Assembly (NCBI RefSeq): GCF_019039055.1
Contig: NZ_JAHOPB010000001.1
Location: 1,984,001-2,048,000, forward strand
Length of the DNA stretch: 64,000 nucleotides
Direction of reading: 5' to 3'
From: Reyranella humidisoli
GTDB lineage: Bacteria > Pseudomonadota > Alphaproteobacteria > Reyranellales > Reyranellaceae
The notes beneath the pieces were generated by a model. The model ran no database searches and was not told the origin of the DNA. It was given only the letters and a program-made list of their open reading frames with translations. Numbering within the stretch: position 1 is the stretch's first letter; each line of letters starts with the position of its first letter. The position numbers and the translations under genes are program-made. Shown one piece after another: positions 1 to 7,830 of this stretch.

Positions 1-601
1 GCGCGTCGGGCGGCAGTTCGACCGACAGGAGCAGTTCGCCGAGGAACAGCCAGGAGCCGAAGCGGCGCGACACCAGGTTGGTGTGCTTGCCCTGCCAGCC
101 ATGGCCCGCCTGCTGCGCGGCGAGCTTTTCCATCAGCGGCGCGGTGTCGACGAAGACTTTCAGGCTCTGGTGATAGGTGTCCCAGATGAAGCGGCCGAGC
201 TGCTTCAGCCGGCTCTTCATCACGTCGTGATAGTCGCGGCCCTGCGCATAGACCGAGACCGCGCCGCGTTCGCGCTCCTGCAACACGTCGCGCGGATCGC
301 TCGCCGGCCCGTAGTTCAGCGCCACGGACACGACGGTGCGCGCTTCGGGCCACAGGGTCGCGGGATCGATGCGCTGCTCGGCGCGGTCGACCAGCCAGCC
401 CATGTCGCCCTGGAAGCCGCGTTCGAGGAACGTGGCCATCCGCTCCCTGCGCTGCTGCCGCGCCTCGGGCGACAGCTGCGCGGGCGCGAAGGCCACGGCG
501 TCGAAGCCGAGTTCCAGCGCCTTGGCCGCGATCGCGTCCCGCAACTCGCGCGCCGTCGCCGGCTTGGGCGGCCGCTTGGGGCGGGGCGGCAGCTTGGCCA
601 T
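1..601 (-). CDS. queG: Epoxyqueuosine reductase QueG, N-terminal part (runs off the window)
   Basis: Converts epoxyqueuosine to queuosine in the wobble base of GUN-decoding tRNAs, a cobalamin and iron-sulfur dependent cytosolic reaction. The visible 200 residues match the QueG N-terminal region: a helix with AIAAKALELGFDAVAFAP, then GFQGDMGWL, ARTVVSVALNYGP, SVYAQGRDYHDVMKSRL, VDTAPLMEKLAAQQAGHGWQ and the NLVSRRFGSWLFLGE segment. The 4Fe-4S cysteine clusters lie beyond the left edge. The ATG (601-599) shares one base with the queF stop codon (TAATG), so the two queuosine genes are translationally coupled. Identification is from recognised family sequence and context. Confidence 0.93.
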   Translation of the reverse strand, partial: MAKLPPRPKRPPKPATARELRDAIAAKALELGFDAVAFAPAQLSPEARQQRRERMATFLERGFQGDMGWLVDRAEQRIDPATLWPEARTVVSVALNYGPASDPRDVLQERERGAVSVYAQGRDYHDVMKSRLKQLGRFIWDTYHQSLKVFVDTAPLMEKLAAQQAGHGWQGKHTNLVSRRFGSWLFLGELLLSVELPPDA

Positions 602-1059
602 TATCCCCGGCCGCGATAGGACGCGACGCCGGTGTCGGGAAGCCACAGGCCTTTGGGCGGCAGGGCGGTCTGCCAGAACACGTCGATCGGCATGCCGCCG
701 CGCGGATACCAGTAGCCCGCGATCCTGAGCCAGCGCGGCGCCAGCTCCTTCACCAGCCGCTTGCCGATGCCCACGGTGCAATCCTCGTGGAAAGCCGCCT
801 CGTTGCGGAAGCTGTTGAGATAGAGCTTCAGCGACTTGCTCTCGACCAGCTTGGCGCGCGGCACGTAGTCGATCACGAGGTGCGCGAAATCGGGCTGGCC
901 CGTCACCGGGCAGAGCGAGGTGAACTCGGGCTGCGTGAAGCGTGCGAGATAGAGCGTGCCCGGATGCGGGTTGGGCACCGTCTCGAGGAGGGCCTCGGCG
1001 GGCGAGGCGGGGAGGGGCGTCTCATGCCCGAGCTGTCGGAGTTTTGCATATTTAGCCAT
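601..1059 (-). CDS. queF: NADPH-dependent 7-cyano-7-deazaguanine (preQ0) reductase QueF, type I
   Basis: Reduces preQ0 to preQ1 in queuosine synthesis (cytosolic, tunnel-fold superfamily). Diagnostic segments are [14 protein letters not shown] with the active-site Cys, the substrate and NADPH region [22 protein letters not shown], and a C-terminal [15 protein letters not shown]. The length of 152 residues suits the short unimodular type. An in-frame ATG at 1089 would add ten residues (AARLAYDGR) that QueF proteins lack and would overlap the divergent gene at 1088, so I chose 1059. It sits directly upstream of queG with a TAATG overlap. Confidence 0.95.
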   Translation of the reverse strand: MAKYAKLRQLGHETPLPASPAEALLETVPNPHPGTLYLARFTQPEFTSLCPVTGQPDFAHLVIDYVPRAKLVESKSLKLYLNSFRNEAAFHEDCTVGIGKRLVKELAPRWLRIAGYWYPRGGMPIDVFWQTALPPKGLWLPDTGVASYRGRG

Positions 1060-1087
1060 GCGCCCATCATATGCTAAGCGGGCCGCC

Positions 1088-2272
1088 ATGACTCACAGGG
1101 TTGCCATTGTCGGCGCCGGCCCGTCCGGCTTCTATGCCGCGGACGGGCTGCTGCGCGGCCGGCCGGACCTCCGCATCGACATCATCGACCGCCTGCCCAC
1201 GCCCTTCGGGCTGGTCCGGGCCGGCGTCGCGCCCGACCACCAGGGCACCAAGGCCGTGGTCCGCCAGTTCGACAAGCTGCTCGACCAGCCAGACGTGCGC
1301 TTCGCCGGCAATCTCGACATCGGCCGCGACCTCACCTGGGACGAGCTGGTCGAGGCCTACGACGCGGTGATCGTCGCCACCGGCATGGTGATCGACCGCA
1401 AGCTCGGCATCCCGGGCGAGGAGCTGCCGCAGGTCTGGGGCTCGTGGCGCTTCGTGGGCTGGCTGAACGGCCATCCCGATTTCCGCGAGGGCCCGGACCT
1501 CTCGGCCGTGAAATCCGTGGCGGTGATCGGCAACGGCAACGTGGCGCTCGACGTGGCGCGTCTGCTGGCCAAGACGCCGGACGAGATGGCCAAGTCCGAC
1601 ATCGTGCCCGAGGCGGCGGCGGCGATCGCGGCGGCGCCTCTCACGGATATCCATGTGATCGGACGGCGCGGCGCCGAACAGGCCTCCTTCACGACCAACG
1701 AGCTGGCCGAAATGGGCCGGCTGGCCCGCGCCGTGTCGGTGGCCGATGCCAGCGTGCTCGATGCCGTGGCGCCGGCCGCCGATCCCACGCCGGAGAGGCT
1801 GCGCAAGGCCAAGAACATCGAGACGCTGAAGGGCTTCGCCGCGCACAGGCCGGGCGAGAAGCCGGTGACGGTGCACTTCCGTTTCCACGCCACGCCGCTG
1901 GCGATCCGTCCGGGCGAGATCGAACTGTCGACCGGAACCATCCCCGCCGACCTCGTCGTCACCTGCATCGGCTATACCGGCGAGGCCTTTCCGGAGGCGG
2001 ACGGTGTCTTCGCCGTCGGCTGGGCGCGTCGCGGTCCCAGCGGCACCATCCCGACCAACCGTGCCGACAGCCATGCCGTGGCGAAGGACGTCATCGCCTG
2101 GCTCGAGGACCGCGACCCCAAGAGTGGCCCCGACATTCTGCCGCTCGCCGTCGACGCCGAGGGCTGGCGCCGCATCGACAAGGCCGAGGTCGCCGCCGGC
2201 GCGGCGCAGGGACGGCCGCGCCTCAAGCTGGTCGACCGCCAGGCGCTTCTCGACATCGCGCAGGGCGACTGA
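1088..2272 (+). CDS. FAD-dependent ferredoxin/adrenodoxin-type NADP+ reductase (FprA-like)
   Basis: Predicted to move electrons between NADPH and a ferredoxin. The N-terminal FAD fold carries [10 protein letters not shown] (residues 9-18), followed by [15 protein letters not shown], typical of the adrenodoxin reductase/FprA family. The NADP fold carries [15 protein letters not shown] from about residue 145. The C-terminal [18 protein letters not shown] segment matches the conserved FprA segment that contacts flavin. At 394 residues it is slightly short for the family (about 450). A longer reading frame begins upstream at 956 but runs antisense through queF; the ATG at 1088 puts the FAD motif at the usual place. 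The partner ferredoxin is not in the window. Confidence 0.9.
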   Translation: MTHRVAIVGAGPSGFYAADGLLRGRPDLRIDIIDRLPTPFGLVRAGVAPDHQGTKAVVRQFDKLLDQPDVRFAGNLDIGRDLTWDELVEAYDAVIVATGMVIDRKLGIPGEELPQVWGSWRFVGWLNGHPDFREGPDLSAVKSVAVIGNGNVALDVARLLAKTPDEMAKSDIVPEAAAAIAAAPLTDIHVIGRRGAEQASFTTNELAEMGRLARAVSVADASVLDAVAPAADPTPERLRKAKNIETLKGFAAHRPGEKPVTVHFRFHATPLAIRPGEIELSTGTIPADLVVTCIGYTGEAFPEADGVFAVGWARRGPSGTIPTNRADSHAVAKDVIAWLEDRDPKSGPDILPLAVDAEGWRRIDKAEVAAGAAQGRPRLKLVDRQALLDIAQGD

Positions 2273-2360
2273 CGTTTCTTCGAGTCGACGGGGCGTCGCG
2301 CGTAGTGGCCGCGCGCCTTATTGTCGGTTCACCGGGTAAGGCAAAGGGTAAGGAGTTTTC

Positions 2361-3956
2361 ATGCTGAACATGGGTCGTCGTTTCATCTGCGCGCTCGCCG
2401 CCGCGGCCGCGGTGGTGCCGTTCGCCGTGCCTGCGCCCGCTTCGGCGCAAGCCCCGCAGTCCGCCCTCAAGGTGGCGCTTCATTCGGATCTCAAGATCAT
2501 CGATCCGATCTGGACGACGGCGCTGATCACCCAGCATCACGGCTATCTGGTCTATGACACGCTGTTCGCGCTCGACGACAAGCTGCAGGTCAAGCCGCAG
2601 ATGGTCGAGAAGTGGGACACCTCGCCCGACAAGCTCACCTGGACCTTCACCCTGCGCGACGGGCTGGCCTGGCATGACGGCAAGCCGGTCACCGCAGAGG
2701 ATTGCGTCGCCTCGCTCAAGCGTTGGGGCGCCAAGGATGCGATGGGCCAGAAGCTGATGTCGTACGTGTCCGAACTGTCGGCGCCCGACGACAGGACGAT
2801 CAAGATGGTGCTGAAGGAGCCCTACGGTCTCGTGCTGAGCACGCTCGGCAAGCCTGGTTCCAACGTGCCGTTCATGATGCCGGCGCGGGTTGCAAGCACC
2901 GATCCCAACACGCAGATCACCGACGCCACCGGCTCCGGTCCTTTCATCTTCAAGAAGGACGAGTGGAAGCCCGGCGAGAAGGCGGTCTACGTCAAGAACA
3001 CGAACTACAAGCCGCGCGCCGAACCGTCGGCCGGCCTCTCGGGCGGCAAGGTCGCCAAGGTCGACAGGATCGAATGGGTCTGGATCCCCGACACCCAGAC
3101 GCAGGTCAACGCGCTGCTGAACGACGAAGTCGACATGATCGAGATCGTGCCGCCGGACCTGCTGCCGCTGATCCAGAAGGAGAAGGGCATCAAGGTCCAG
3201 GTCGTGAACCAGGCCGGCCGCCAGTACTCGATGCGCTTCAATGTGCTGCACAAGCCGTTCGACAACGCCAAGGTCCGGCAGGCCGTCCTCTACGCGCTGA
3301 ACCAGAAGGACTTCCTCGACGCCAACGTCGGCAATCCCGAGTTCTACCGGGAGTGCAAGTCGCTGTTCCCCTGCGGCTCGCCGAGCGAGACGACGAAGGG
3401 CTGGGAAGACAAGCTCTCGGGCAACGCCGCCAAGGCGAAGCAGCTCCTGACCGAGGCGGGCTACGACGGCACGCCGGTCGTGCTGATGCACCAGACCGAC
3501 ATCGCCGGCCACAACAACCTGGCCACCGTGGCCAAGCCGCAGCTCGAGAAGGCCGGCTTCAAGGTCGACCTGCAGTCGATGGACTGGCAGACGCTGGTCG
3601 GCCGCCGCGCCAAGAAGGATGCGCTGAACGCCGGCGGCTGGAGCGCGTTCTTCACGTCCTGGGCCGCCGTCGACGTGCTCGATCCGGTGGCTGCAGCGTT
3701 CCTCAACGCGTCCTGCGAGAAGGCGACGTTCGGCTGGCCGTGCGATCCGGAACTGGAGAAGCTGCGCGACGCCTACGCCAAGGAGACCGATCCGGCGAAG
3801 CAGAAGGAGATCGCCGCGCAGGTCCAGGCCCGCGCCGCCGAGTATCCCACGCACGCGCCGCTCGGCCAGTTCACGACCCCCACCGCCGTAGGCCGCAAGG
3901 CCTCGGGCCTGCTGCCGTCGCCTGCGCTCGCGTTGTGGAACGTCGAGAAGAAGTAA
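2361..3956 (+). CDS. ABC transporter substrate-binding protein, peptide/nickel (family 5) type
   Basis: Periplasmic binding protein of 531 residues. It has a clear signal peptide (MLNMGRRF, a hydrophobic AAAAAVVPFAV run, ASAQ cleavage region) and the family 5 signature near residues 75-125 (KPQMVEKWDTSPDKLTWTF, LRDGLAWHDGKPVTAEDCV). DppA/OppA-type receptors bind oligopeptides, nickel chelates or glycosides; the ligand cannot be read from sequence. AAGGAG sits correctly before the ATG. No permease or ATPase genes adjoin it, so it is an orphan receptor here or serves a transporter encoded elsewhere. Confidence 0.9.
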   Translation: MLNMGRRFICALAAAAAVVPFAVPAPASAQAPQSALKVALHSDLKIIDPIWTTALITQHHGYLVYDTLFALDDKLQVKPQMVEKWDTSPDKLTWTFTLRDGLAWHDGKPVTAEDCVASLKRWGAKDAMGQKLMSYVSELSAPDDRTIKMVLKEPYGLVLSTLGKPGSNVPFMMPARVASTDPNTQITDATGSGPFIFKKDEWKPGEKAVYVKNTNYKPRAEPSAGLSGGKVAKVDRIEWVWIPDTQTQVNALLNDEVDMIEIVPPDLLPLIQKEKGIKVQVVNQAGRQYSMRFNVLHKPFDNAKVRQAVLYALNQKDFLDANVGNPEFYRECKSLFPCGSPSETTKGWEDKLSGNAAKAKQLLTEAGYDGTPVVLMHQTDIAGHNNLATVAKPQLEKAGFKVDLQSMDWQTLVGRRAKKDALNAGGWSAFFTSWAAVDVLDPVAAAFLNASCEKATFGWPCDPELEKLRDAYAKETDPAKQKEIAAQVQARAAEYPTHAPLGQFTTPTAVGRKASGLLPSPALALWNVEKK

Positions 3957-3968
3957 TGCGAGGTCACG

Positions 3969-3990
3969 TTGCCAGCCTTTGGGCCGGCAA
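3969..3990 (+). terminator. Possible weak hairpin terminator after the ABC binding protein
   Basis: An inverted repeat (TTGCCAGCC ... GGCCGGCAA) with one A-C mismatch and a short loop lies 12 bp after the stop codon and is followed by TTATGGTTTT. It could separate the upstream gene from the riboswitch transcript. The tail is not a clean T-run, so this is tentative. Confidence 0.35.
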
Positions 3991-4003
3991 TTATGGTTTT
4001 GGC

Positions 4004-4140
4004 GTTCTCAGGGCAGGGTGAAACTCCCTACCGGCGGTATGCGGCGCGAGCCGCGAGCCCGCGAGCGCCTTCCGCAAGGAAGGGTCAGCAGATCAGGTGC
4101 GAGGCCTGAGCCGACGGTCACAGTCCGGATGAAAGAGAAC
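4004..4140 (+). promoter_or_regulatory. FMN riboswitch (RFN element)
   Basis: All conserved RFN blocks are present in order: GTTCTCAGGGCAGGGTGAAA, CTCCCTACCGGCGGTA, a variable stem, GAGCCCGCGAGCG, GATCAGGTG, and the closing AGCCGACGGTCACAGTCC, GGATGAAAGAGAAC. The first and last blocks pair to close the aptamer. It precedes ribH by 82 bp. FMN binding would be expected to reduce ribH expression, as known for riboflavin genes of other alphaproteobacteria. Confidence 0.96.
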
Positions 4141-4146
4141 GTGTGT

Positions 4147-4171
4147 CCCGCTGCTTCAGCAGAGCAGCGGG
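4147..4171 (+). promoter_or_regulatory. Candidate expression-platform hairpin of the FMN riboswitch
   Basis: A perfect 8-bp stem (CCCGCTGC with GCAGCGGG) with a 9-nt loop follows the aptamer by six bases. No T-run follows, so it is not a classic terminator. It may belong to a translational platform controlling the AAAGGAG site at about 4209-4215 of ribH. The mode of action is inferred. Confidence 0.5.
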
Positions 4172-4221
4172 TCCGCGCGTGATCGCCTTGGGTGACGTGT
4201 CGTTCGCCAAAGGAGATTGCC

Positions 4222-4656
4222 ATGACACAAGCCCGCTACGCCTTCGTCAAAGCCAGGTGGCACGCCGACATCGTCGATCGTGCGCTCGACGGATTCCTCG
4301 AATTGATTCCCCCCGCGCAGGTCGACGTGTTCGACGTGCCGGGCGCGTTCGAGCTGCCGCTGTTCTCGCGCGACCTGGCGGCGACGGGAAAGTATGCGGC
4401 TGTTGCCGCCGCCGCCTTCGTGGTCGATGGCGGGATCTATCGCCACGACTTCGTCGCCCAGGCCGTCGTCGACGGGTTGATGCGCGCCGGCATGGACACC
4501 GGTGTGCCCGTCCTGTCGGTGTCGCTGACGCCGCATCACTATCAGGAGACCGAACACCACAACGCGATCTTCCGCGCGCACTTCGTCGAGAAGGGTCGCG
4601 AAGCCGCCCGCGCGGCGCTGATGATCGGCAAGGCCCGCGCTTCCATCGCGGCCTAA
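4222..4656 (+). CDS. ribH: 6,7-dimethyl-8-ribityllumazine synthase, RibH2-like
   Basis: Condenses 5-amino-6-ribitylaminouracil with 3,4-dihydroxy-2-butanone 4-phosphate, the penultimate riboflavin step. The 144-residue protein has the RibH2-type pattern ARYAFVKARWHADIVDRAL, DVFDVPGAFELPL, AAAFVVDGGIYRHDFVAQAV and PVLSVSLTPHHY. As I recall, the GGIYRHDFV form (rather than GETPHFEYV) marks the alphaproteobacterial RibH2 class. The start is set by AAAGGAG 7 bp before the ATG. It stands alone behind an FMN riboswitch, suggesting a second, flavin-regulated lumazine synthase in addition to a ribosomal-type rib operon elsewhere (inference). Confidence 0.94.
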   Translation: MTQARYAFVKARWHADIVDRALDGFLELIPPAQVDVFDVPGAFELPLFSRDLAATGKYAAVAAAAFVVDGGIYRHDFVAQAVVDGLMRAGMDTGVPVLSVSLTPHHYQETEHHNAIFRAHFVEKGREAARAALMIGKARASIAA

Positions 4657-4662
4657 GCCACC

Positions 4663-4738
4663 ATTGTCATCCCGAACGAAGTGAGGGACCTTTCGCGGTG
4701 CCGGGCAAAGGTCCCTCGCTCACGCTCGGGATGACAAT
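4663..4738. repeat. Long palindromic intergenic repeat (CHPERSEG type)
   Basis: A 76-bp imperfect palindrome begins ATTGTCATCCCGA and ends TCGGGATGACAAT, with inner arms GTGAGGGACCTTT and AAAGGTCCCTCGCTCAC. Translated on the plus strand it gives the familiar CHPERSEGPFA string often mis-called as protein. It lies between the convergent ribH and dctP genes and could form a strong hairpin acting as a bidirectional terminator. I see only one copy in the window. Confidence 0.85.
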
Positions 4739-4747
4739 CTCCTCTCG

Positions 4748-5836
4748 TCAGCGGTCGCTGCGGAAGACCGCCAGATCGGCGCGGGTATCGGCGATCGAGA
4801 ACCAGCGATGCTGGGTGGCGCGGAACTGGCGCCAGTTGGCCAGGATCTTCTTGAACTGCTCGTTCTGCGCCGCCTCCTCGTCGAGCACGGCTTCCAGCGC
4901 GACCCGCAGCGCCTTGATCACCTCGTCCGGCAGCACCGAGAGCTGCGTCCCGGCGGCGACCAGGCGGGCGATCGCCACGGCGTTCTTGGCGTCGTAGGAG
5001 GCCAGCATCTCGGTCATCGAGTAGCTGCAGGCGTATTTGAGGATCATCTGGTAGCGCGGCGGCAGGCTCGACCAGGCGGCCTTGCTGATCATCAGCTGGT
5101 TGACGGCCTCCAGCTCCATGACACCCGGCGTATAGTAATATTTGGCAACCTTGTTGAAGCCGAGTTTCTCGTCGTCGTAGGGGCCGACCCATTCGCAGGC
5201 GTCGAGCGTGCCACGTTCCATCGCCGGATAGATGTCGCCGCCGGCGATCTGCTGCGGCACGGCCCCGAGCTTGGCGAAGACCTTGCCGCCGAAGCCAGCG
5301 GTGCGGATCTTGAGGCCGGAGAAATCGGCCGGCGTCTTCAGCTCCTTGCGGAACCAGCCGAACATCTGGCCGCCGGTCTGGCCGGCCGGCAGGGCCACGA
5401 CGTTGAAGCCGTCATAGACCTCGTCCATCAGCTTGCGGCCGTCGCCGAACATCATCCAGGCATTGTGCATGCGCGGCGTCAGGCCGAACGGCACCGAGCC
5501 GTCGAAGATGAAGCTCGGATTCTTGCCGATGTAGTAGCCGGTATAGGTGTGGCCGCATTCGACCGTGCCGTTCGACACCGCATCCAGCACCTGCAGGCCG
5601 GGCACGATTTCGCCGGCGGCGAACGGCGTCAGCGTGAACTTGCCGTCGGTCATTTCGCCCACGACCCGCGCGATCGTCGCCGAGGCGCCGAACAGCGTAT
5701 CGAGGCTTTTGGGGAAGCTCGAGGTGAGTCGCCATCTCACCACCTCGTTGGTCTGCTGGCCGAAGGCCGGCGAGGCCGCCGCGACCGCAGCCAGAGAGGC
5801 TGCGACGGGGCCGAATTGTCGACGCGTGACGCTCAT
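4748..5836 (-). CDS. TRAP transporter solute-binding protein, DctP family
   Basis: Periplasmic receptor of a tripartite ATP-independent transporter, 362 residues. It begins with a Tat-like or Sec signal (MSVTRRQFGPVAASLAAVAA, then SPAFGQ). Family features include VVRWRLTSSFPKSLDTLFG, the LKIRTAGFGGKVFAKLGAVP segment holding the carboxylate-binding Arg region, and EWVGPYDDEKLGF. This YTGYYIGKNP and WVGPYDD subtype resembles receptors for keto or hydroxy acids. The start is fixed by AGGAGGAAACCC before the ATG; the frame continues upstream but only as a shadow of the next gene. A LacI-type operator lies 51 bp upstream. No DctQ or DctM partner is nearby. Confidence 0.92.
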   Translation of the reverse strand: MSVTRRQFGPVAASLAAVAAASPAFGQQTNEVVRWRLTSSFPKSLDTLFGASATIARVVGEMTDGKFTLTPFAAGEIVPGLQVLDAVSNGTVECGHTYTGYYIGKNPSFIFDGSVPFGLTPRMHNAWMMFGDGRKLMDEVYDGFNVVALPAGQTGGQMFGWFRKELKTPADFSGLKIRTAGFGGKVFAKLGAVPQQIAGGDIYPAMERGTLDACEWVGPYDDEKLGFNKVAKYYYTPGVMELEAVNQLMISKAAWSSLPPRYQMILKYACSYSMTEMLASYDAKNAVAIARLVAAGTQLSVLPDEVIKALRVALEAVLDEEAAQNEQFKKILANWRQFRATQHRWFSIADTRADLAVFRSDR

Positions 5837-5886
5837 GGGTTTCCTCCTGTTTTTGCCTTGTTGCGCAAATTCTAGGACGGAGTCTT

Positions 5887-5900
5887 TGGTACCGCTACCA
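5887..5900. promoter_or_regulatory. Candidate LacI-family operator upstream of dctP
   Basis: TGGTACCGCTACCA has matching outer arms TGGTA/TACCA around a CG centre, as in GntR/PurR-like operators. It closely resembles the second site at 7778-7791. It sits in the 82-bp gap between the SDR gene and dctP, placed to control dctP separately from the upstream genes. Confidence 0.6.
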
Positions 5901-5918
5901 TAAAAAACAGAAAGACGA

Positions 5919-6701
5919 TCAGCTCGCGCTCCACCCGCCGTCGACCGGCAGCGCCGCCCCGGTGATGTCGGCGGCGCCGGGGCTGCACAGGAAGGCGGCC
6001 AGGGCGGCGACGCTTTCCATGGCCACGAAGCGGCCCGACGGCTGACGGCCGGCCATGAACCTCTCCATTGCCTGGTCGCGCGCCAGCCCCTCGGCGGCCA
6101 TGAAGTCTTGCAGCCGCTGCTCGATCGCCGGGCTGGGCGAGGAGCCTGGGCAGATGGCGTTGCAGGTGATGTTGTCGCGCGCCGTCTCCAGCGCCACGGC
6201 ACGGGTGAGGCCGATCAGCGCCGTCTTGGTCGTGATGTAGTCGACCCGGTTCACGCCGCCGAACAGGCCATAGACGGACGAGATGTTGAGGATGCGACCG
6301 AAGCCGCGCGCGCGCATGCCGGCGAGCACCAGGCGCGTCGTGTGGAACGCCGCCGACAGGTTCACCGCCAGGGCCCGGTCCCAGTCTTCCGGCTGGAATT
6401 TCTCGACCGGCGCGAAGTGACGGACGACCGCGTTGTTGATCAGGATGTCGACGCCACCGAATTCCCGTCCGGCGGTTTCGATCAGATCGGCGATCTGGCG
6501 CGACTCGGCGAGGTCGGCACCGTGATGCAGCGCACGGATGCCATGCTCCGCCTCGAGCGCGCTGCGCTGCGCCTCGATCTCAGCCGGATCGCCGAACCCG
6601 TTCAGCACGATGTTGCAGCCCTCGGCGGCGAGCCGCCGGGCCATTGCCTGGCCGAGCCCCTGCGTCGAGCCGGTGATGAGCGCGCATCTGCCCTTCAGCA
6701 T
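5919..6701 (-). CDS. Short-chain dehydrogenase/reductase, 3-hydroxybutyrate dehydrogenase-like
   Basis: NAD(P)-dependent oxidoreductase of 260 residues. Cofactor motif GSTQGLGQAMA (residues 11-21), DLAES, NNAVV, the catalytic Ser in ILNISSVYG, and Tyr-Lys in YITTK. The GSTQGLG start and NAICPG segment resemble 3-hydroxybutyrate dehydrogenases, but the usual YVAAKHG is YITTKTA here, so another hydroxy or sugar acid may be the substrate. It lies 10 bp after the LacI-type repressor gene on the same strand and ahead of dctP, suggesting a catabolic operon for the compound the TRAP receptor binds. Confidence 0.85.
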   Translation of the reverse strand: MLKGRCALITGSTQGLGQAMARRLAAEGCNIVLNGFGDPAEIEAQRSALEAEHGIRALHHGADLAESRQIADLIETAGREFGGVDILINNAVVRHFAPVEKFQPEDWDRALAVNLSAAFHTTRLVLAGMRARGFGRILNISSVYGLFGGVNRVDYITTKTALIGLTRAVALETARDNITCNAICPGSSPSPAIEQRLQDFMAAEGLARDQAMERFMAGRQPSGRFVAMESVAALAAFLCSPGAADITGAALPVDGGWSAS

Positions 6702-6711
6702 GCCTCAATCC

Positions 6712-7737
6712 TCAGCTGCTCTCGCGTTGCACGATCTCGAATCCGAGATCGACCTTGATTGGTTCGGCCGGCGCGCCCTGCAGGCGGCGGACCAGCAGCT
6801 CGGCGCTGCGCTTTCCGATCTCAGGTCGTGGAATACGCAGCGTTGTCACGCTCGGAACCGCGTGCCGCAGCAGATCCACGTCGTCGAAGCTCGCGATGGC
6901 GATGCGCCCCGGCACTGCCCAGCCACGGCGCTGGCACTCGAACAGCGCCCCCACTGCCAGTACCTCGCCGGCGAAGAAACCGGCGTCGAGATCGGGATGG
7001 GCGTTTACCAGCCGCACCAGCGCATCGGCGCCCTCGCTGAAGCCGCCGGCGGCTTCGAGGACGAGACTGTCGTCCGCCGGCCGCCCGAGTTCTTTAAGCG
7101 CCGCGAAGTAGCCGCGGCGGCGCTCCTCGGAGCGGTCGTTGTCGCGCACCGGCAGGGTCACGAAGCCGATCCGGCGGTAGCCGAGACGCGCCAGGTGGAG
7201 CGTCATGGCGCGCGCGGCCTCGAAGTTCGAGTAGCTGACCGCCATGTCGAGCGGTTCGTCGGGCAGGTTGCCGGTCTCGATCACCGGCACGCCGCTGGTC
7301 TCGACCAGCTTGCGCATCCGCTTGCTGTGGACCGTGTTGTGCAGGATCAGGCCGCAGACGCGCTGGGCCAGGAAGGCCGAGACCAGCGCCTCCTCGTCCT
7401 CGAGCCGGTGGCCGCTGTCGGCGATCATCAGGTGCAGCCCGTTGGCGCGCAGCACGTCGGACGCCGCCTGGATCATGCTGGCGTAGAGCGAGTTGCGGAT
7501 GCTGGGCACGACCAGCCCGACGGTGTTGGAGCGGCTCGACGAGAGGCTGCCGGCGATGCGGTTGGGCAGGTAGCCGAATTCGCGCACCGCGGCATCGACC
7601 TTGCGCCGCATCTCCTCCGACACCGCCGACGGCTGGCGCAGCGCGCGCGACACCGTCATCGGCGACACGCCGGCATGCCGGGCGATGTCGCGCATCTTCA
7701 GAGCGCTGCCCTCGCCGCGCCGTGCCTTACCACTCAT
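6712..7737 (-). CDS. LacI-family transcriptional repressor (GntR-like)
   Basis: DNA-binding regulator of 341 residues. The N-terminal helix-turn-helix is MRDIARHAGVSPMTVSRAL (about residues 15-33), followed by a hinge (GYLPNRIAGSLSSSRSNTVG) and a periplasmic-binding-protein-like effector domain up to the C-terminus. Hinge and core resemble gluconate-type repressors. It heads a minus-strand run with the SDR and dctP and is divergent from the hydroxyacid dehydrogenase. The operator at 7778-7791 lies between the two, so auto-repression and control of both directions is likely. The effector is probably a sugar acid (inference). Confidence 0.92.
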   Translation of the reverse strand: MSGKARRGEGSALKMRDIARHAGVSPMTVSRALRQPSAVSEEMRRKVDAAVREFGYLPNRIAGSLSSSRSNTVGLVVPSIRNSLYASMIQAASDVLRANGLHLMIADSGHRLEDEEALVSAFLAQRVCGLILHNTVHSKRMRKLVETSGVPVIETGNLPDEPLDMAVSYSNFEAARAMTLHLARLGYRRIGFVTLPVRDNDRSEERRRGYFAALKELGRPADDSLVLEAAGGFSEGADALVRLVNAHPDLDAGFFAGEVLAVGALFECQRRGWAVPGRIAIASFDDVDLLRHAVPSVTTLRIPRPEIGKRSAELLVRRLQGAPAEPIKVDLGFEIVQRESS

Positions 7738-7777
7738 CCTGCCTGCCCGTTGATGCTCTCACGCCGTAATCATATGC

Positions 7778-7791
7778 TGGTAACGATACCA
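7778..7791. promoter_or_regulatory. Candidate LacI-family operator between repressor and dehydrogenase genes
   Basis: TGGTAACGATACCA is a near-perfect 14-bp palindrome centred on CG, the form bound by LacI/GntR-type repressors. It lies 41 bp from the repressor start and 40 bp from the divergent dehydrogenase start. Its twin is at 5887-5900. Confidence 0.7.
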
Positions 7792-7830
7792 GAAAAACGA
7801 AAGAGTGGCCGACGGCCGGAGGAAATGAGC

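Noticed and set aside
1067..2074. 335-codon minus-strand frame opposite the FprA-like gene
   Set aside because: Shadow of a gene with clear FAD and NADP motifs; no ribosome site or domain on the minus strand.
2223..3854. Long minus-strand open frame of 543 codons opposite the ABC binding protein
   Set aside because: The plus-strand gene has a signal peptide, ribosome site and family motifs; the antisense product is His/Leu/Arg-rich without recognisable domains.
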